A model generated the notes under the pieces. That model ran no database searches, had not been told where the DNA came from, and saw only the letters and a program-made list of their open reading frames with translations. From NCBI RefSeq assembly GCF_001292625.1, contig NZ_LAJH01000026.1:62001-126000 (forward strand): DNA of 64,000 bases. The letters are read 5' to 3'. Below are positions 26,753-35,566 of this stretch, in pieces (the first letter of the stretch is position 1; each line of letters opens with the position of its first letter). A program made the translations under genes and the position numbers. The DNA comes from Shimia sp. SK013 (GTDB taxonomy: Bacteria; Pseudomonadota; Alphaproteobacteria; Rhodobacterales; Rhodobacteraceae).

Positions 26753-27559
26753 TTAATCAGTGGGGCGGACGCGGGCCGCGCTCTTGTCGGCAAAGGCTGC
26801 CAAGCGGGTGCGGGCATCAGGTTGGGTGTTCACGACGCCAGCGACAACGGCCTCTGCGTAAGCGCCATCCATAGCCGACATGTTTTGGATATGGCTGACA
26901 GCAGAGCAGATAGCGAAGTTCGAAAGAGGCAGGTTCTGCGCAATTCTGTCTGCCAATTCCATCGCACGATCAAAGCTGGACCCATCAACGATGTACTGGG
27001 CCAAGCCAAGATCCACGGCCTCTTGGCCTTTGTAAACACGGCCGGTCAGCATCATGTCGATCATACGCGATTTGCCGACCAAGTCAGTGACGCGGATGGT
27101 GGCGCCACCTCCGGTAAAGAGTCCGCGCTGGCCTTCTGGCAAAGCGAAATAGGCGGTTTGATCCATCACGCGGATGTGGGCCGAGCTTGCCAGCTCCAAG
27201 CCACCACCCACGACGGCACCTTGCAGGGCCGCAACAACCGGCACGCCGCCGTATTCCATTTTGTTAAAAGCTTCGTGCCAGCGCAGGCAGACATGCATGA
27301 AGTCGGCAGGGCTGCGGTCCTCATCATGGTGTTCAATAAGGTCCAAACCGGCGCAGAAGTGATCACCAGAGCCGGCAAGCACCACCACACTCACGCCAGC
27401 GCGCGGGGCGAGCGAGAAGAAATCAACCAGCTCATCAATGGTGTTGATGTCCAGCGCGTTGCGCTTGGTGGGCCGGTTGAGGGTGACCGTCCAGACGCCG
27501 TTGTCGTGTTCCTGAACTGCGAGATTGGAGTAGCGGGAAGTGTCGATCGTGATCGCCAT
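26753..27559 (-). CDS. Crotonase-fold enoyl-CoA hydratase/isomerase
   Basis: A 268-residue crotonase. Oxyanion-hole segments are HFCAGLDL (about 68-75) and [11 protein letters not shown] (about 114-124); Glu122 and Glu142 (LPEGQRG) occupy the two catalytic glutamate positions of enoyl-CoA hydratases, so hydratase activity is plausible. ATG 27559 follows a GGAGG site by eight bases. It sits between fabA and fabB, separated from fabA by a bidirectional terminator and from fabB by a hairpin, so it looks inserted between two genes that are adjacent in many relatives. The substrate is unknown; a CoA- rather than ACP-linked one is expected from the family. Confidence 0.85.
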   Translation of the reverse strand: MAITIDTSRYSNLAVQEHDNGVWTVTLNRPTKRNALDINTIDELVDFFSLAPRAGVSVVVLAGSGDHFCAGLDLIEHHDEDRSPADFMHVCLRWHEAFNKMEYGGVPVVAALQGAVVGGGLELASSAHIRVMDQTAYFALPEGQRGLFTGGGATIRVTDLVGKSRMIDMMLTGRVYKGQEAVDLGLAQYIVDGSSFDRAMELADRIAQNLPLSNFAICSAVSHIQNMSAMDGAYAEAVVAGVVNTQPDARTRLAAFADKSAARVRPTD

Positions 27560-27787
27560 GGAAGGGGCCTCCGAAACTGGTTGGTTTTTTAAAGACTGAA
27601 CAGGTAATCGCGGGGAGGGCAACTTGGTTTCGATGCGACGTCGCGACCAAAGAGATTGGATCGGTGTTTTCGGCGCTGCCAGTGATCGAACCGAGGGGGG
27701 AAAGCGTCTGCCCCTTTGGCGCCGTTCGGGGGCTAACCAAAGCGGGGCTTTGGCTTTGGCATACTGATCTATGCCGGGGTATGAATC

Positions 27788-27813
27788 AAAAAGAGGCCTG
27801 CCGGCCTCTTTTT
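27788..27813 (-). terminator. Bidirectional terminator downstream of fabA
   Basis: AAAAAGAGGCC (27788-27798) pairs with GGCCTCTTTTT (27803-27813) around a four-base loop, giving A- and U-tracts on both strands. It starts 22 bases after the fabA stop on the minus strand and would separate fabA from the crotonase gene. Confidence 0.88.
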
Positions 27814-27834
27814 CTCAACAATCTGTGGTGCAGC

Positions 27835-28341
27835 TTATTCCGCTGCCAGACCCACGCGCATGTCTTTGACTGCGTAGATCTCTTCGCCGTCGGCATGCAC
27901 TGTACCATTGGCGACGCCAAGTTTGAGTTTGCGGTCGATGATGCGCGTAAACTCGACGTTATAAGTCAGCATCTTGCGGTCGGGTTTGACCATGCCTTTG
28001 AGCTTCACTTCGCCCACACCCATCGCCATGCCTTTGCCAGGCATGCCGCGCCAGCCGAGGTTGAAGCCGGTCAGCTGCCACAGACCATCCAGACCCAGAC
28101 AGCCGGGCATAATCGGGTTGCCGGGGAAGTGGCAGTCAAAGAACCACAGGTCTGGCGTGATGTCGAATTCAGCCACAACGTGACCTTTGCCAAATTCACC
28201 GCCGTCTGCGGAAATGTCGGTGATGCGGTCCATCATCAGCATGGGCGGCATCGGTAACTGTGCGTTGCCGGGGCCAAAAAGTTCGCCTCGGGCACATTTC
28301 AAAAGGTCCTCTTTGTCAAAGCTGGTAGGGTGATTGGCCAT
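27835..28341 (-). CDS. fabA: 3-hydroxydecanoyl-ACP dehydratase/isomerase FabA
   Basis: Bifunctional dehydratase/isomerase that introduces the cis double bond at the C10 stage of fatty-acid synthesis. Hotdog fold, 168 residues. Catalytic His71 is in [17 protein letters not shown] and Asp85 follows in the same block; N-terminal [11 protein letters not shown] is typical. Divergent from irr, an arrangement common in alphaproteobacteria, with about 196 bases between the starts. Works with FabB encoded downstream. Confidence 0.96.
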   Translation of the reverse strand: MANHPTSFDKEDLLKCARGELFGPGNAQLPMPPMLMMDRITDISADGGEFGKGHVVAEFDITPDLWFFDCHFPGNPIMPGCLGLDGLWQLTGFNLGWRGMPGKGMAMGVGEVKLKGMVKPDRKMLTYNVEFTRIIDRKLKLGVANGTVHADGEEIYAVKDMRVGLAAE

Positions 28342-28442
28342 GCGAGGGTCCTTGTTTTAGTCTAGGTAAGCTGCTGTGTTACGCCCCGTCTAACACCTGC
28401 ATCCTTGGTCCCGCAAGATGGCTGTGACAACGCGTCCGGTCA

Positions 28443-28490
28443 GTTGCAAATCATTTTCAATTGAAACAAGGGGGCAGGGCGCGGTATAAG
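28443..28490 (+). promoter_or_regulatory. Predicted irr promoter with Fur-like box
   Basis: A sigma-70-like promoter is visible: TTGAAA at 28461-28466, an 18-base spacer, and TATAAG at 28485-28490, 48 bases before the irr start. An AT-rich partly palindromic stretch, TTGCAAATCATTTTCAATTG, covers 28444-28463 and overlaps the -35 box; it resembles Fur/Mur-family operators. Promoter elements are seen directly; binding by an iron regulator is inference. Confidence 0.5.
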
Positions 28491-28537
28491 CCCTGTTAGG
28501 CAGGCGTGAAAGCGCAGCACCCCAATGGGATATCAAG

Positions 28538-28954
28538 ATGATTGACCAAGCGACCCGCATTGGCTCTGAGTGGCTGGCTTCGGCTGGATTACGCCCCACG
28601 CGACAGCGTGTGGCACTGGCATCGCTGTTGGTGGGGGATGGCAACGACCGCCACGTCACAGCCGAAAGCCTGTTTGACTCGGTGCGCGAGAGCGGCGACA
28701 GCGTGTCGTTGGCCACTGTTTACAACACGTTACGTGCGTTTTGCGATGTCGGTTTGATGCAGGAGATTACGGTGGATGGCTCCAAGAGCTATTTTGACAC
28801 CAATACCCACGACCATCCGCATTTTTTCTGGGAAGATGACCGCAAACTTACCGATGCTCCGGCGGAGCAGTTGCAGATTGCGCGGTTGCCTGATGTGCCA
28901 GAAGGCGCCGAGATCGCCAAAGTGGACGTAGTGATCCGCCTGCGGCGCACCTGA
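28538..28954 (+). CDS. irr: Iron response regulator Irr (Fur family)
   Basis: A 138-residue Fur-superfamily repressor that in alphaproteobacteria responds to haem status and controls iron homeostasis. The winged-helix domain contains LRPTRQRVALASLL and the recognition segment SLATVYNTLRAFCDVGLMQEI (about 57-77). The dimerisation domain carries HDHPHFF with His91, 93 and 95, corresponding to the His-rich haem/metal site of Irr; there is no N-terminal Cys-Pro haem motif of the Bradyrhizobium type, and the C-terminal CxxC zinc site of Fur is absent. Divergence from fabA supports the Irr assignment over Fur, Zur or PerR. Confidence 0.87.
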   Translation: MIDQATRIGSEWLASAGLRPTRQRVALASLLVGDGNDRHVTAESLFDSVRESGDSVSLATVYNTLRAFCDVGLMQEITVDGSKSYFDTNTHDHPHFFWEDDRKLTDAPAEQLQIARLPDVPEGAEIAKVDVVIRLRRT

Positions 28955-29048
28955 GGCATTTCCCCGCGACGTCGGGTTTTTCCAATCTATCAGAATTGTA
29001 CCTGTGCGCGGGGTGTGGAACTGTGCGCGCAAAGAGGAGATTTTCGTC

Positions 29049-30035
29049 ATGAAAGCTGTGACTTGGCGGGCATTTGGCCCTGCACGCGATGTTGTTTCTG
29101 TGGAAGACATCGCAACACCTGAGGCCGGACCAGGCGAGGTTCTGGTGCGGGTGGCGTTTTCAGGGGTGAACCCCTCCGATTGCAAAGCACGCAGTGGATC
29201 GCGCCCTGGTGTGACCAAACCGGCCTTTGAGGTGATTGTACCGCACAGTGACGGTGCGGGCGTGATTGAAGCCGTGGGCGCGGGCGTTGATGCGAACCGC
29301 GTGGGACAGCGGGTCTGGCTCTGGAACGGGCAGTGGCAGCGGGCGTTTGGCACTTGTGCCGAATACATTGCGGTGCCTGCAGAGATGGCGGTGGCCTTGC
29401 CAGCCGGCGTTTCGCTTGAGGATGGCGCGGTTCTGGGCATTCCGGGTCTGACGGCGGCGCAGACGGTGTTCGGCGGCGGCGATGTGTCGGGGCAGACAGT
29501 GTTGGTGTCCGGTGGCGGCGGATCCGTTGGATATCTGGCGGTGCAGTTGGCGGCCTGGGCTGGCGCGCGGGTGATCGCGACCTGTGGCGCGCGGGATATG
29601 GAGCGCGTCAGGGCCGCAGGGGCCGACGTGGTGTTGGACTACCGCAGCGAGACGTTGGTGGCGGACATCATGGCGGGGTCCGATGGCGCAGGCGTGGATC
29701 GCGCGGTGGAGGTCGAGTTTGGACCAAACCTGCCGATATTATGTGAGGTGATGAAACCTTTGGGCACGATTGCGGCCTATGGCTCGGCCAAGGATATGGC
29801 GCCTCAAATGCCGTTTGGCCCAATGCTGTTTAAGGCGCTGAAGCTGGACATCACGTTGATCTATATTCTTCCACTGGAGGCGCGGTTGGCGGCTGTGGCG
29901 AAGCTGCATGAGGCGTTGACCGCAGGGGCGTTGCGGTTTGAGCCGCCTCACATCTTTGCCATTGAAAAGGCGGCCAATGCGCATGAGATGGTTGAGACTG
30001 GTGGGCGCACGGGGGCGGTTTTGGTGCGCTGTTGA
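29049..30035 (+). CDS. NADPH:quinone reductase / zinc-free MDR oxidoreductase
   Basis: A 328-residue medium-chain dehydrogenase lacking the structural-zinc cysteine loop and catalytic zinc ligands, as in quinone oxidoreductase (QOR). It starts MKAVTWRAFGPARDVV, has SGVNPSDCKARSG near residue 40, and the NADPH motif SGGGGSVGYLAVQLAAWAG at about 155-173. Such enzymes reduce quinones or enals with NADPH in the cytosol. ATG 29049 follows a GAGGAGA site; the longer open frame upstream is not needed. It appears monocistronic, between irr and a convergent membrane-protein gene. Confidence 0.86.
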   Translation: MKAVTWRAFGPARDVVSVEDIATPEAGPGEVLVRVAFSGVNPSDCKARSGSRPGVTKPAFEVIVPHSDGAGVIEAVGAGVDANRVGQRVWLWNGQWQRAFGTCAEYIAVPAEMAVALPAGVSLEDGAVLGIPGLTAAQTVFGGGDVSGQTVLVSGGGGSVGYLAVQLAAWAGARVIATCGARDMERVRAAGADVVLDYRSETLVADIMAGSDGAGVDRAVEVEFGPNLPILCEVMKPLGTIAAYGSAKDMAPQMPFGPMLFKALKLDITLIYILPLEARLAAVAKLHEALTAGALRFEPPHIFAIEKAANAHEMVETGGRTGAVLVRC

Positions 30036-30062
30036 GGGCTTTGAAGTCCGGCTCAGAGCATT

Positions 30063-30833
30063 CTAAAAAAGCTTAGGGAATGTTCGAAAGGGCGCTTTGG
30101 TTTCAGAGAAATCGAGGCAGCTTGTGTTCTCGCCGATTTCTCGGTGACTGTTTGGTGGATATGGGATGAATTGGTCTTCCCGAAAGCTCCAATATTTGGT
30201 TTGCCCATCAGCAACGATGAAAGCGTGGAGCCGATCGGTCTCAAAGCCAAAAACTGCGGGCAGCACGCCGTGTAAGGCGTTCAGATTGATGCAGGTGGCC
30301 TGCGCTTCTGTTGCGCGGTCAAATAGGAACGCCTGATACGGTCGATTGGCGGTGACTAGTCCGATGTGCGTGCCGACGTAAACCGCGCCACAGAGCAGGA
30401 GCGTGGTTGACGTTGAGGAGAGGCGTTCTCGGAACATACGAGCGACAATGATTGCCAGCGCGAGTGGGCCGGTGAAGCCAAGAAAGAAGAAGGCGGCTGA
30501 CTTGGGCACCAGCTCGAATGCATTGACCACATCCAAGACGAACAGGGCAGCAACGGGGGGGAATAGTGCCACCAACAACGCATTCGCGGGGCCTGCCAAA
30601 TATGCCAGTGCGACAGCGGTGAACGAAACGATCAAAGCTGACATCGCCTGGGCGTGACGTCGATCTGAGACGCGGGCACGCCAAATCAGCGGAAAAAGGA
30701 CAAGGGCCCACCATAAGGCGAGCGACAGAAACACGATGAACGCAATAAAAACGAGTTCTGAAAACAATTCTTGTCTTTCAATTTTTACACTTAACCTTTT
30801 CGGGAGCTTGCTATGCAAGCCCCTGCCGGGCAA
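30063..30833 (-). CDS. Multi-spanning membrane protein of unknown function
   Basis: About 250 residues with around five hydrophobic segments in the first two thirds (for example LVFIAFIVFLSLALWWALVL and AYLAGPANALLVALFPPVAALFVL) and a hydrophilic C-terminal part from about residue 190 with FETDRLHAFIVADGQTKYWSFRED. I do not recognise the family. No ATG starts this frame: it opens with TTG at 30833, and an internal TTG about 22 codons later near GAATTG is an alternative, so the N terminus is uncertain. A hairpin overlapping the end of the upstream gene separates it from that gene. Confidence 0.6.
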   Translation of the reverse strand: MPGRGLHSKLPKRLSVKIERQELFSELVFIAFIVFLSLALWWALVLFPLIWRARVSDRRHAQAMSALIVSFTAVALAYLAGPANALLVALFPPVAALFVLDVVNAFELVPKSAAFFFLGFTGPLALAIIVARMFRERLSSTSTTLLLCGAVYVGTHIGLVTANRPYQAFLFDRATEAQATCINLNALHGVLPAVFGFETDRLHAFIVADGQTKYWSFREDQFIPYPPNSHREIGENTSCLDFSETKAPFRTFPKLF

Positions 30834-30834
30834 C

Positions 30835-30864
30835 GGGTTTTTGATCCTGAAGGATCACAAACCC
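30835..30864 (-). terminator. Hairpin at the end of the glycosyltransferase-like gene
   Basis: GGGTTT, TGATCC and their complements GGATCA, AAACCC (30835-30864) form a long stem with one mismatch and a four-base loop, touching the stop codon of the minus-strand gene. It lacks a U tract on the minus strand, so termination is probable but not certain. Confidence 0.5.
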
Positions 30865-31733
30865 TAGAACCATTGCCCCGGCTCCATAAGCCCAAGGTCG
30901 AGCAACTGGCGGGAGTGCCATTCAAAGGGCACGGAATTGTGCCAGCGGTAGTCTTTGACCTCAAACATGCTACCGGGGTTTGCCTTCAGCGCCTTGGCGG
31001 TGCGGAAGGAACAGACCGCTGCCGTCAGGTTGTTGTGCCACGGGCAGGCGTAGGTGTTGTATTCTTCGTCTGAAAAGGTGAAATCCTCGCGCAGTTTCAG
31101 ATCCGGCTGCGCGCGGAAAAGAGAAATTCTGTCGATTTTACGTTTGTCAGCCGGAATGTGTTCTTCGAACCGCCAGCGTAGGCCGCCAAAGAAATTGAGC
31201 TGTCGCTCTTTGGGATGGTTGTGGTTGTCGGGGTCATTTCGCGCAAGTGCGTAGTAGCCGGAGCGGTCGAGTTGGGCTTTTTCCAACGAGACCGCGTTTG
31301 GGGTTTCATCCAGATTGGGCGCATAAAGGTCAACCACATAGGTCAGCATGGCGTCGCGACGCTCTTCGGTGTGGAAGGTGAGCATTTCGCCCACGGTGCG
31401 CGTTTCGCAAAACGGGAAAAACAGGTACTCGGCGTTGAAACAGTAATAAACCCACTGACCGATCATAAGATCATTCACAGCCGAAACGGCCTGCATGACC
31501 TGATCGCTGCGGGTGTTGTCCATGCGCACGCGCGGACAGATTTCGGCCAGATCCCCGGCCAGCTCAAAAGCATCCGGCATAAAGACGAAAACCTTGAGAA
31601 ACCCAAGATCAAGATGATGGCGGATGGTGCTGTCGATTTCCACGTCGTCTTCGACAAAAATCAACGCGATGGGTCCTTTGGCGAATTCGGATTTGCCCGC
31701 GCGGATCAATTGGTTGAGTGAGTCGTATGTCAT
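30864..31733 (-). CDS. Glycosyltransferase family 2-like protein
   Basis: A 289-residue soluble protein beginning MTYDSLNQLIRAGKSEFAKGPIALIFVEDDVEI. The segment IALIFVEDDVEIDSTIRHHLDLGFLKVFVFMPD resembles the opening of glycosyltransferase-2/DUF-type proteins in Rhodobacteraceae, with DLYAPNLDE and CPWHNNLTAAVCSF further on. The frame is open far upstream but that part lies antisense to miaB; ATG 31733 is the plausible start. It is divergent from miaB. The family placement is moderate and no acceptor or sugar can be named. Confidence 0.62.
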   Translation of the reverse strand: MTYDSLNQLIRAGKSEFAKGPIALIFVEDDVEIDSTIRHHLDLGFLKVFVFMPDAFELAGDLAEICPRVRMDNTRSDQVMQAVSAVNDLMIGQWVYYCFNAEYLFFPFCETRTVGEMLTFHTEERRDAMLTYVVDLYAPNLDETPNAVSLEKAQLDRSGYYALARNDPDNHNHPKERQLNFFGGLRWRFEEHIPADKRKIDRISLFRAQPDLKLREDFTFSDEEYNTYACPWHNNLTAAVCSFRTAKALKANPGSMFEVKDYRWHNSVPFEWHSRQLLDLGLMEPGQWF

Positions 31734-31856
31734 GCTCGGCCTTTGGATGCGGTTCTTGCGCCTGTTGGCGTCAAAATCGGTTAAATTGGCGTGCATTGCA
31801 AGCCGCCCTGCTTTTGATGTAGGGAGGCGCCTTGAAACCGCAGCGGGAAGCGTTCC

Positions 31857-33194
31857 ATGTCCGATACCGTCTCTGAAAAGAAGAAGCTCTTTATCAAGAC
31901 CTATGGCTGTCAGATGAATGTCTATGACAGCGAGCGTATGGCCGAGGCCATGGGCGGGGCGGGGTATGAGACCACCGAGACGCCGGATAATGCGGATATG
32001 ATCCTGCTCAATACCTGTCACATTCGCGAAAAAGCGGCAGAAAAAGTCTATTCCGAACTGGGACGTCTCAAGGCATTCAAGGTCGAGAATCCGGACGTGA
32101 AGATCGGTGTTGCAGGCTGTGTTGCGCAGGCTGAGGGGCAGGAAATCATGCGCCGCCAACCAATGGTGGATCTGGTGGTCGGGCCGCAGGCCTATCATCG
32201 CTTGCCTGAAATGGAAGCCAAGACCCAAGAGGGCGCTAAGGCGCTGGACACGGATTTTCCCGAGGAAGACAAGTTTGAGCGTCTGAAAAGTCGGCCGAAG
32301 GCCAAGCGTGCGCCAGCGGCGTTTTTGACCGTTCAGGAAGGCTGTGACAAGTTCTGCGCCTTCTGTGTGGTGCCTTACACACGCGGTGCCGAGGTCAGCC
32401 GTCCGGTGGATCGTGTGCTGAGTGAGGCGCGGGATCTGGTGGAGCGTGGCGTGCGTGAGATCACTTTGTTGGGACAGAATGTGAATGCCTATCACGGGGC
32501 CGGAGCTGGCGGGGATATGACGCTGGCCGGATTGATCTGGGAGCTCGACAAAGTCGATGGTCTGGAGCGCATCCGGTTTACCACAAGCCATCCCAACGAC
32601 ATGATGGATGACCTGATCGAAGCGCATGGCACTTGCGAAAAGTTGATGCCGTACTTGCATTTACCCGTGCAGTCCGGATCCGACAAAATTCTGAAGCGGA
32701 TGAACCGCAATCATGACCGCGACAGTTACTTGCGGCTGGTGGAGCGGATCCGCGCGGCGCGGCCGGATATTTTGTTGTCAGGTGATTTCATTGTCGGTTT
32801 CCCAGAAGAGACTGAGCAGGATTTTCAGGACACCATGGATTTGATCGAAGAGGTCAAATACGGTCAGGCGTTCAGCTTTAAGTACTCAACCCGCCCCGGC
32901 ACACCGGCGGCAGAACGTCCTTTGGTGGATGATGCGGAGGCAACCGATCGTTTGTATCGTTTGCAGGCACTGATCACTCAGCAACAGCGCGCCATTCAGG
33001 AAAGCATGGTCGGCCGCGATGTGCAGGTGATGTTTGAACGGGCCGGACGGCTTGAGGGCCAAATGGTTGGAAAGTCTGAATATCTGCACGCGGTGCATGT
33101 CGCAGATGCGGGCGCGAAAGTGGGCGAGATTGCCAAGGTGAGAATCGTAAAAAGCGAGACAAACTCATTGGGCGGCGTTCTCGCATCCGATTGA
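31857..33194 (+). CDS. miaB: tRNA-2-methylthio-N6-dimethylallyladenosine synthase MiaB
   Basis: Radical-SAM methylthiotransferase modifying A37 of tRNAs that read U-starting codons. Of 445 residues, the N-terminal UPF0004 domain holds the auxiliary cluster ligands Cys18 (TYGCQMN), Cys54 (NTCHIRE) and Cys88 (GCVAQ); the radical-SAM cluster is CDKFCAFC with Cys163, 167 and 170. The TRAM domain is C-terminal ([25 protein letters not shown]). ATG 31857 overlaps no other gene. Followed by the OmpA-like gene after 229 bases. Confidence 0.96.
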   Translation: MSDTVSEKKKLFIKTYGCQMNVYDSERMAEAMGGAGYETTETPDNADMILLNTCHIREKAAEKVYSELGRLKAFKVENPDVKIGVAGCVAQAEGQEIMRRQPMVDLVVGPQAYHRLPEMEAKTQEGAKALDTDFPEEDKFERLKSRPKAKRAPAAFLTVQEGCDKFCAFCVVPYTRGAEVSRPVDRVLSEARDLVERGVREITLLGQNVNAYHGAGAGGDMTLAGLIWELDKVDGLERIRFTTSHPNDMMDDLIEAHGTCEKLMPYLHLPVQSGSDKILKRMNRNHDRDSYLRLVERIRAARPDILLSGDFIVGFPEETEQDFQDTMDLIEEVKYGQAFSFKYSTRPGTPAAERPLVDDAEATDRLYRLQALITQQQRAIQESMVGRDVQVMFERAGRLEGQMVGKSEYLHAVHVADAGAKVGEIAKVRIVKSETNSLGGVLASD

Positions 33195-33423
33195 TCGCAG
33201 GTTGGAAACAATTTTAGCGCGCAGGACAGATTGGCCTTGGGCGCGGAAGTTTCGTTGAGTTTCTCGACATAAATTTGCCATTTTTCTGTTTCCTGACCCG
33301 ACGGACAGGGCATTAGTCCTTGGAAAATTTGGGATTTCCGGTAATCTCGGTCTTACTGTTTGGGCGTGATGTGGGGGCTGCTTTCGCAATCGCGTCGTTG
33401 GGGGATTGTGAGAGGAAGTCGTT

Positions 33424-33999
33424 TTGGCGGAGAAAATCAAAAAAACCGTCCGCGCTATATGTGCGGGGCTGGCCGTGGCGTGTGTCGCGGTCGTTGCCGT
33501 GACACAACCGGCGGCGGCACAGAATCAGCGGACTGTTCTAGGAGAGAAATATATCCCAACTGTTTGGGTCGATCCGGATGGCTGCGAACATTGGGTAATG
33601 GATGACGGTGTCGAAGGCTATATGACGCCGCACGTGAACCGTCAGGGTATTCCGGTTTGTCGGCGTGGCAATGTCTGCGGAGTGATGAACTCGGATCAGT
33701 TTTTTGCCACTGACAAGTTTTACATCAACGGGGCCAATCGCCAGAAACTGGCGCAGTTCTTTCAGGACTCAACGGCGTCTGCCTTTATTGTTGCGGGTCA
33801 CACCGACAGCCGCGCAAGCGACGATTACAATATGCGCCTGAGCTATAATCGTGCGAACGCGGTGGCCAAAGTGGGCAAGCAAGCGGGCGCGCGCGTCGTT
33901 GACGTACGTGGCTATGGCGAGCGTATGCCGCGTGCCACCAACGGCACCTCGGCCGGCATGGCACAGAACCGCCGCGTCGAAATCATCTGTTTGCGCTAA
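33424..33999 (+). CDS. OmpA-family protein with N-terminal two-cysteine module
   Basis: A 191-residue secreted protein. A signal peptide with hydrophobic core AICAGLAVACVAVVAV ends near AAAQ (about residue 33). Residues about 46-80 form a module WVDPDGCEHWVMDDGVEGY ending GIPVC, with Cys54 and Cys79. The OmpA C-terminal domain follows: FYINGANRQKLAQFF, VAGHTDSRASDDYNMRLSYNRANAV, GYGERMP and QNRRVEIICL, expected to bind peptidoglycan. The start is a TTG with AGAGGAAG eight bases ahead. The next gene, 12 bases downstream, encodes a lipoprotein with the same cysteine module. Envelope role inferred from the domains. Confidence 0.83.
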   Translation: MAEKIKKTVRAICAGLAVACVAVVAVTQPAAAQNQRTVLGEKYIPTVWVDPDGCEHWVMDDGVEGYMTPHVNRQGIPVCRRGNVCGVMNSDQFFATDKFYINGANRQKLAQFFQDSTASAFIVAGHTDSRASDDYNMRLSYNRANAVAKVGKQAGARVVDVRGYGERMPRATNGTSAGMAQNRRVEIICLR

Positions 34000-34011
34000 G
34001 GGGAGACGGAC

Positions 34012-34308
34012 ATGAAACTTATCAAAGGCACATTGCTTTTGGCGGTCGTCGGCGGTCTTTCCGCTTGTGGAAACAAGATCGACAAGACCGTGGATAACGC
34101 GCGGGACAGTGGCCATCTGAGCAACCTGACGGCAGGTATCTGGGTGGACCCGAATGGGTGCGACCACTGGATCATCGACGATGGCGTCGAGGGTTACCTC
34201 AGTCAACGGCTTGATCCCTATGGCAAACCGGTTTGTTCCGGCACGGCGCCTCCCGGCGTGGCAACCGGTCCGTTCAAAAAGGGAAGCTCTTTCCCTGACA
34301 GCATCTAA
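34012..34308 (+). CDS. Small lipoprotein sharing the two-cysteine module
   Basis: A 98-residue lipoprotein: signal MKLIKGTLLLAVVGG then lipobox LSAC with the acylated Cys at 19. After a short linker, residues about 42-75 repeat the module of the preceding protein: WVDPNGCDHWIIDDGVEGY and GKPVC, with cysteines at 50 and 75, the same 25-residue spacing. The tail is short and Gly/Pro-rich. Twelve bases separate it from the OmpA-family gene and GGGGAGACGG precedes its ATG, so the two are co-expressed. Function unknown; a paired envelope role is the obvious hypothesis. Confidence 0.8.
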   Translation: MKLIKGTLLLAVVGGLSACGNKIDKTVDNARDSGHLSNLTAGIWVDPNGCDHWIIDDGVEGYLSQRLDPYGKPVCSGTAPPGVATGPFKKGSSFPDSI

Positions 34309-34327
34309 GCCAACGGGCTGACAGTTT

Positions 34328-34362
34328 TAAAGCCGCGTATCTTTGGGTGCGCGGCTTTTTCG
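34328..34362 (+). terminator. Rho-independent terminator after the lipoprotein gene
   Basis: AAAGCCGCG (34329-34337) pairs with CGCGGCTTT (34350-34358), followed by more T residues. It isolates the two-gene envelope unit from phoH. Confidence 0.87.
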
Positions 34363-34476
34363 TGCGCGACCAGCAGTTTTTTGCGCCTGTCACAGAAAAT
34401 TCGCAGGCCAGCGCTTGCACCTGCCTGAGCAAGTTGGCACCATCAACGTACAACATCTAGTTTGCAGGAGAGCTGT

Positions 34477-35517
34477 TTGCCCACAGGTGCGATGACCCCG
34501 CCGCCAGAGTCCGAAACCGCCAAAGAGACTTCGGTCGAGTTTCCGGACAACCGTCTTTTGATCGAGCTTTGCGGAGAGTTTGATCGCAACCTCGCGGATA
34601 TAGAGCAAAAAAAGGGTGTTCAGATCCTGCGCCGCGGCAATCATTTGGCCATTTTTGGCGAGGACGTGCCGCGTGCCGAGGCAGTAGATGTGTTGCAATC
34701 GCTGTACGACCGGCTGGAAAGCGGCAAGTCCGTGGAGAGCGGTGACATTGATCGCGAGATTCGCATGGGAGGCTCGGAAGAGGGCACCGGCGTGCGTGAT
34801 GGCGACCAGATGGAGATGTTCAAAGGCGGCACGGTTGAGATCAAAACCCGCAAGAAGCTGGTTGAGCCGCGCACGGATGCCCAAAAAACTTATGTGCAAT
34901 CGTTGTTCAAACATGAACTGGCGTTTGGCATCGGGCCTGCGGGTACCGGCAAAACTTATTTGGCAGTGGCGGTGGGCGTGAACATGTTCATTCAAGGCCA
35001 TGTGGATCGGATCATTCTGTCCCGTCCGGCGGTAGAGGCCGGCGAAAAGCTGGGCTATCTGCCGGGGGACATGAAGGACAAGGTCGATCCTTACATGCAG
35101 CCGCTTTATGATGCGCTGAATGATTTTTTGCCGGCGAAACAGCTTGCCAAGCTGATTGAGGAAAAGAAGATCGAGATTGCGCCATTGGCGTTCATGCGTG
35201 GGCGGACATTGGCGAATGCCTTTGTGGTGCTGGATGAGGCGCAGAACGCCACAACGATGCAAATGAAGATGTTCCTGACGCGATTGGGCGAGGGATCTCG
35301 CATGGTCATTACAGGCGACCGCAGCCAGATCGACTTGCCGCGCGGAGTGCCGTCGGGCCTGAAAGACGCGGAGCGACTTTTGGGGGGCATCAGAAACATC
35401 AGCTTCAACTATTTCACTGCAGATGATGTTGTGCGCCATCCGTTGGTGGCGGCGATCATCAAAGCCTATGACGCTGACGCAATTAGGACACTGGCGGCGA
35501 AAGAGAAGAAGTCGTGA
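34477..35517 (+). CDS. phoH: PhoH family ATPase
   Basis: Cytoplasmic ATPase of the PhoH/PhoL family, about 346 residues. The P-loop GIGPAGTGKTYLAVA and the Walker B VVLDEAQNATTMQM are intact, with ITGDRSQIDLP and the LSRPAVEAGE block between and after. The family is linked to RNA metabolism and commonly encoded beside ybeY, as here. The frame has no early ATG with a good site; TTG 34477 follows GGAG by six bases and was chosen, with ATG 34492 as alternative. First gene of phoH-ybeY-corC-lnt. Confidence 0.93.
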   Translation: MPTGAMTPPPESETAKETSVEFPDNRLLIELCGEFDRNLADIEQKKGVQILRRGNHLAIFGEDVPRAEAVDVLQSLYDRLESGKSVESGDIDREIRMGGSEEGTGVRDGDQMEMFKGGTVEIKTRKKLVEPRTDAQKTYVQSLFKHELAFGIGPAGTGKTYLAVAVGVNMFIQGHVDRIILSRPAVEAGEKLGYLPGDMKDKVDPYMQPLYDALNDFLPAKQLAKLIEEKKIEIAPLAFMRGRTLANAFVVLDEAQNATTMQMKMFLTRLGEGSRMVITGDRSQIDLPRGVPSGLKDAERLLGGIRNISFNYFTADDVVRHPLVAAIIKAYDADAIRTLAAKEKKS

Positions 35518-35566
35518 AGCGCGGGGTCTTGCGACGGCTTATCGCTCTAGGCAGGCAGAGCGCGCC

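Noticed and set aside
28955-29000. Terminator after irr at CCCGCGACGTCGGGTTTTT
   Set aside because: The stem is only four base pairs; the U run is present but the hairpin is too weak to list.
31734-32660. Upstream extension of the glycosyltransferase-like frame over 300 codons
   Set aside because: It lies antisense to miaB, which has full motif support; the extension has the composition of a shadow frame.
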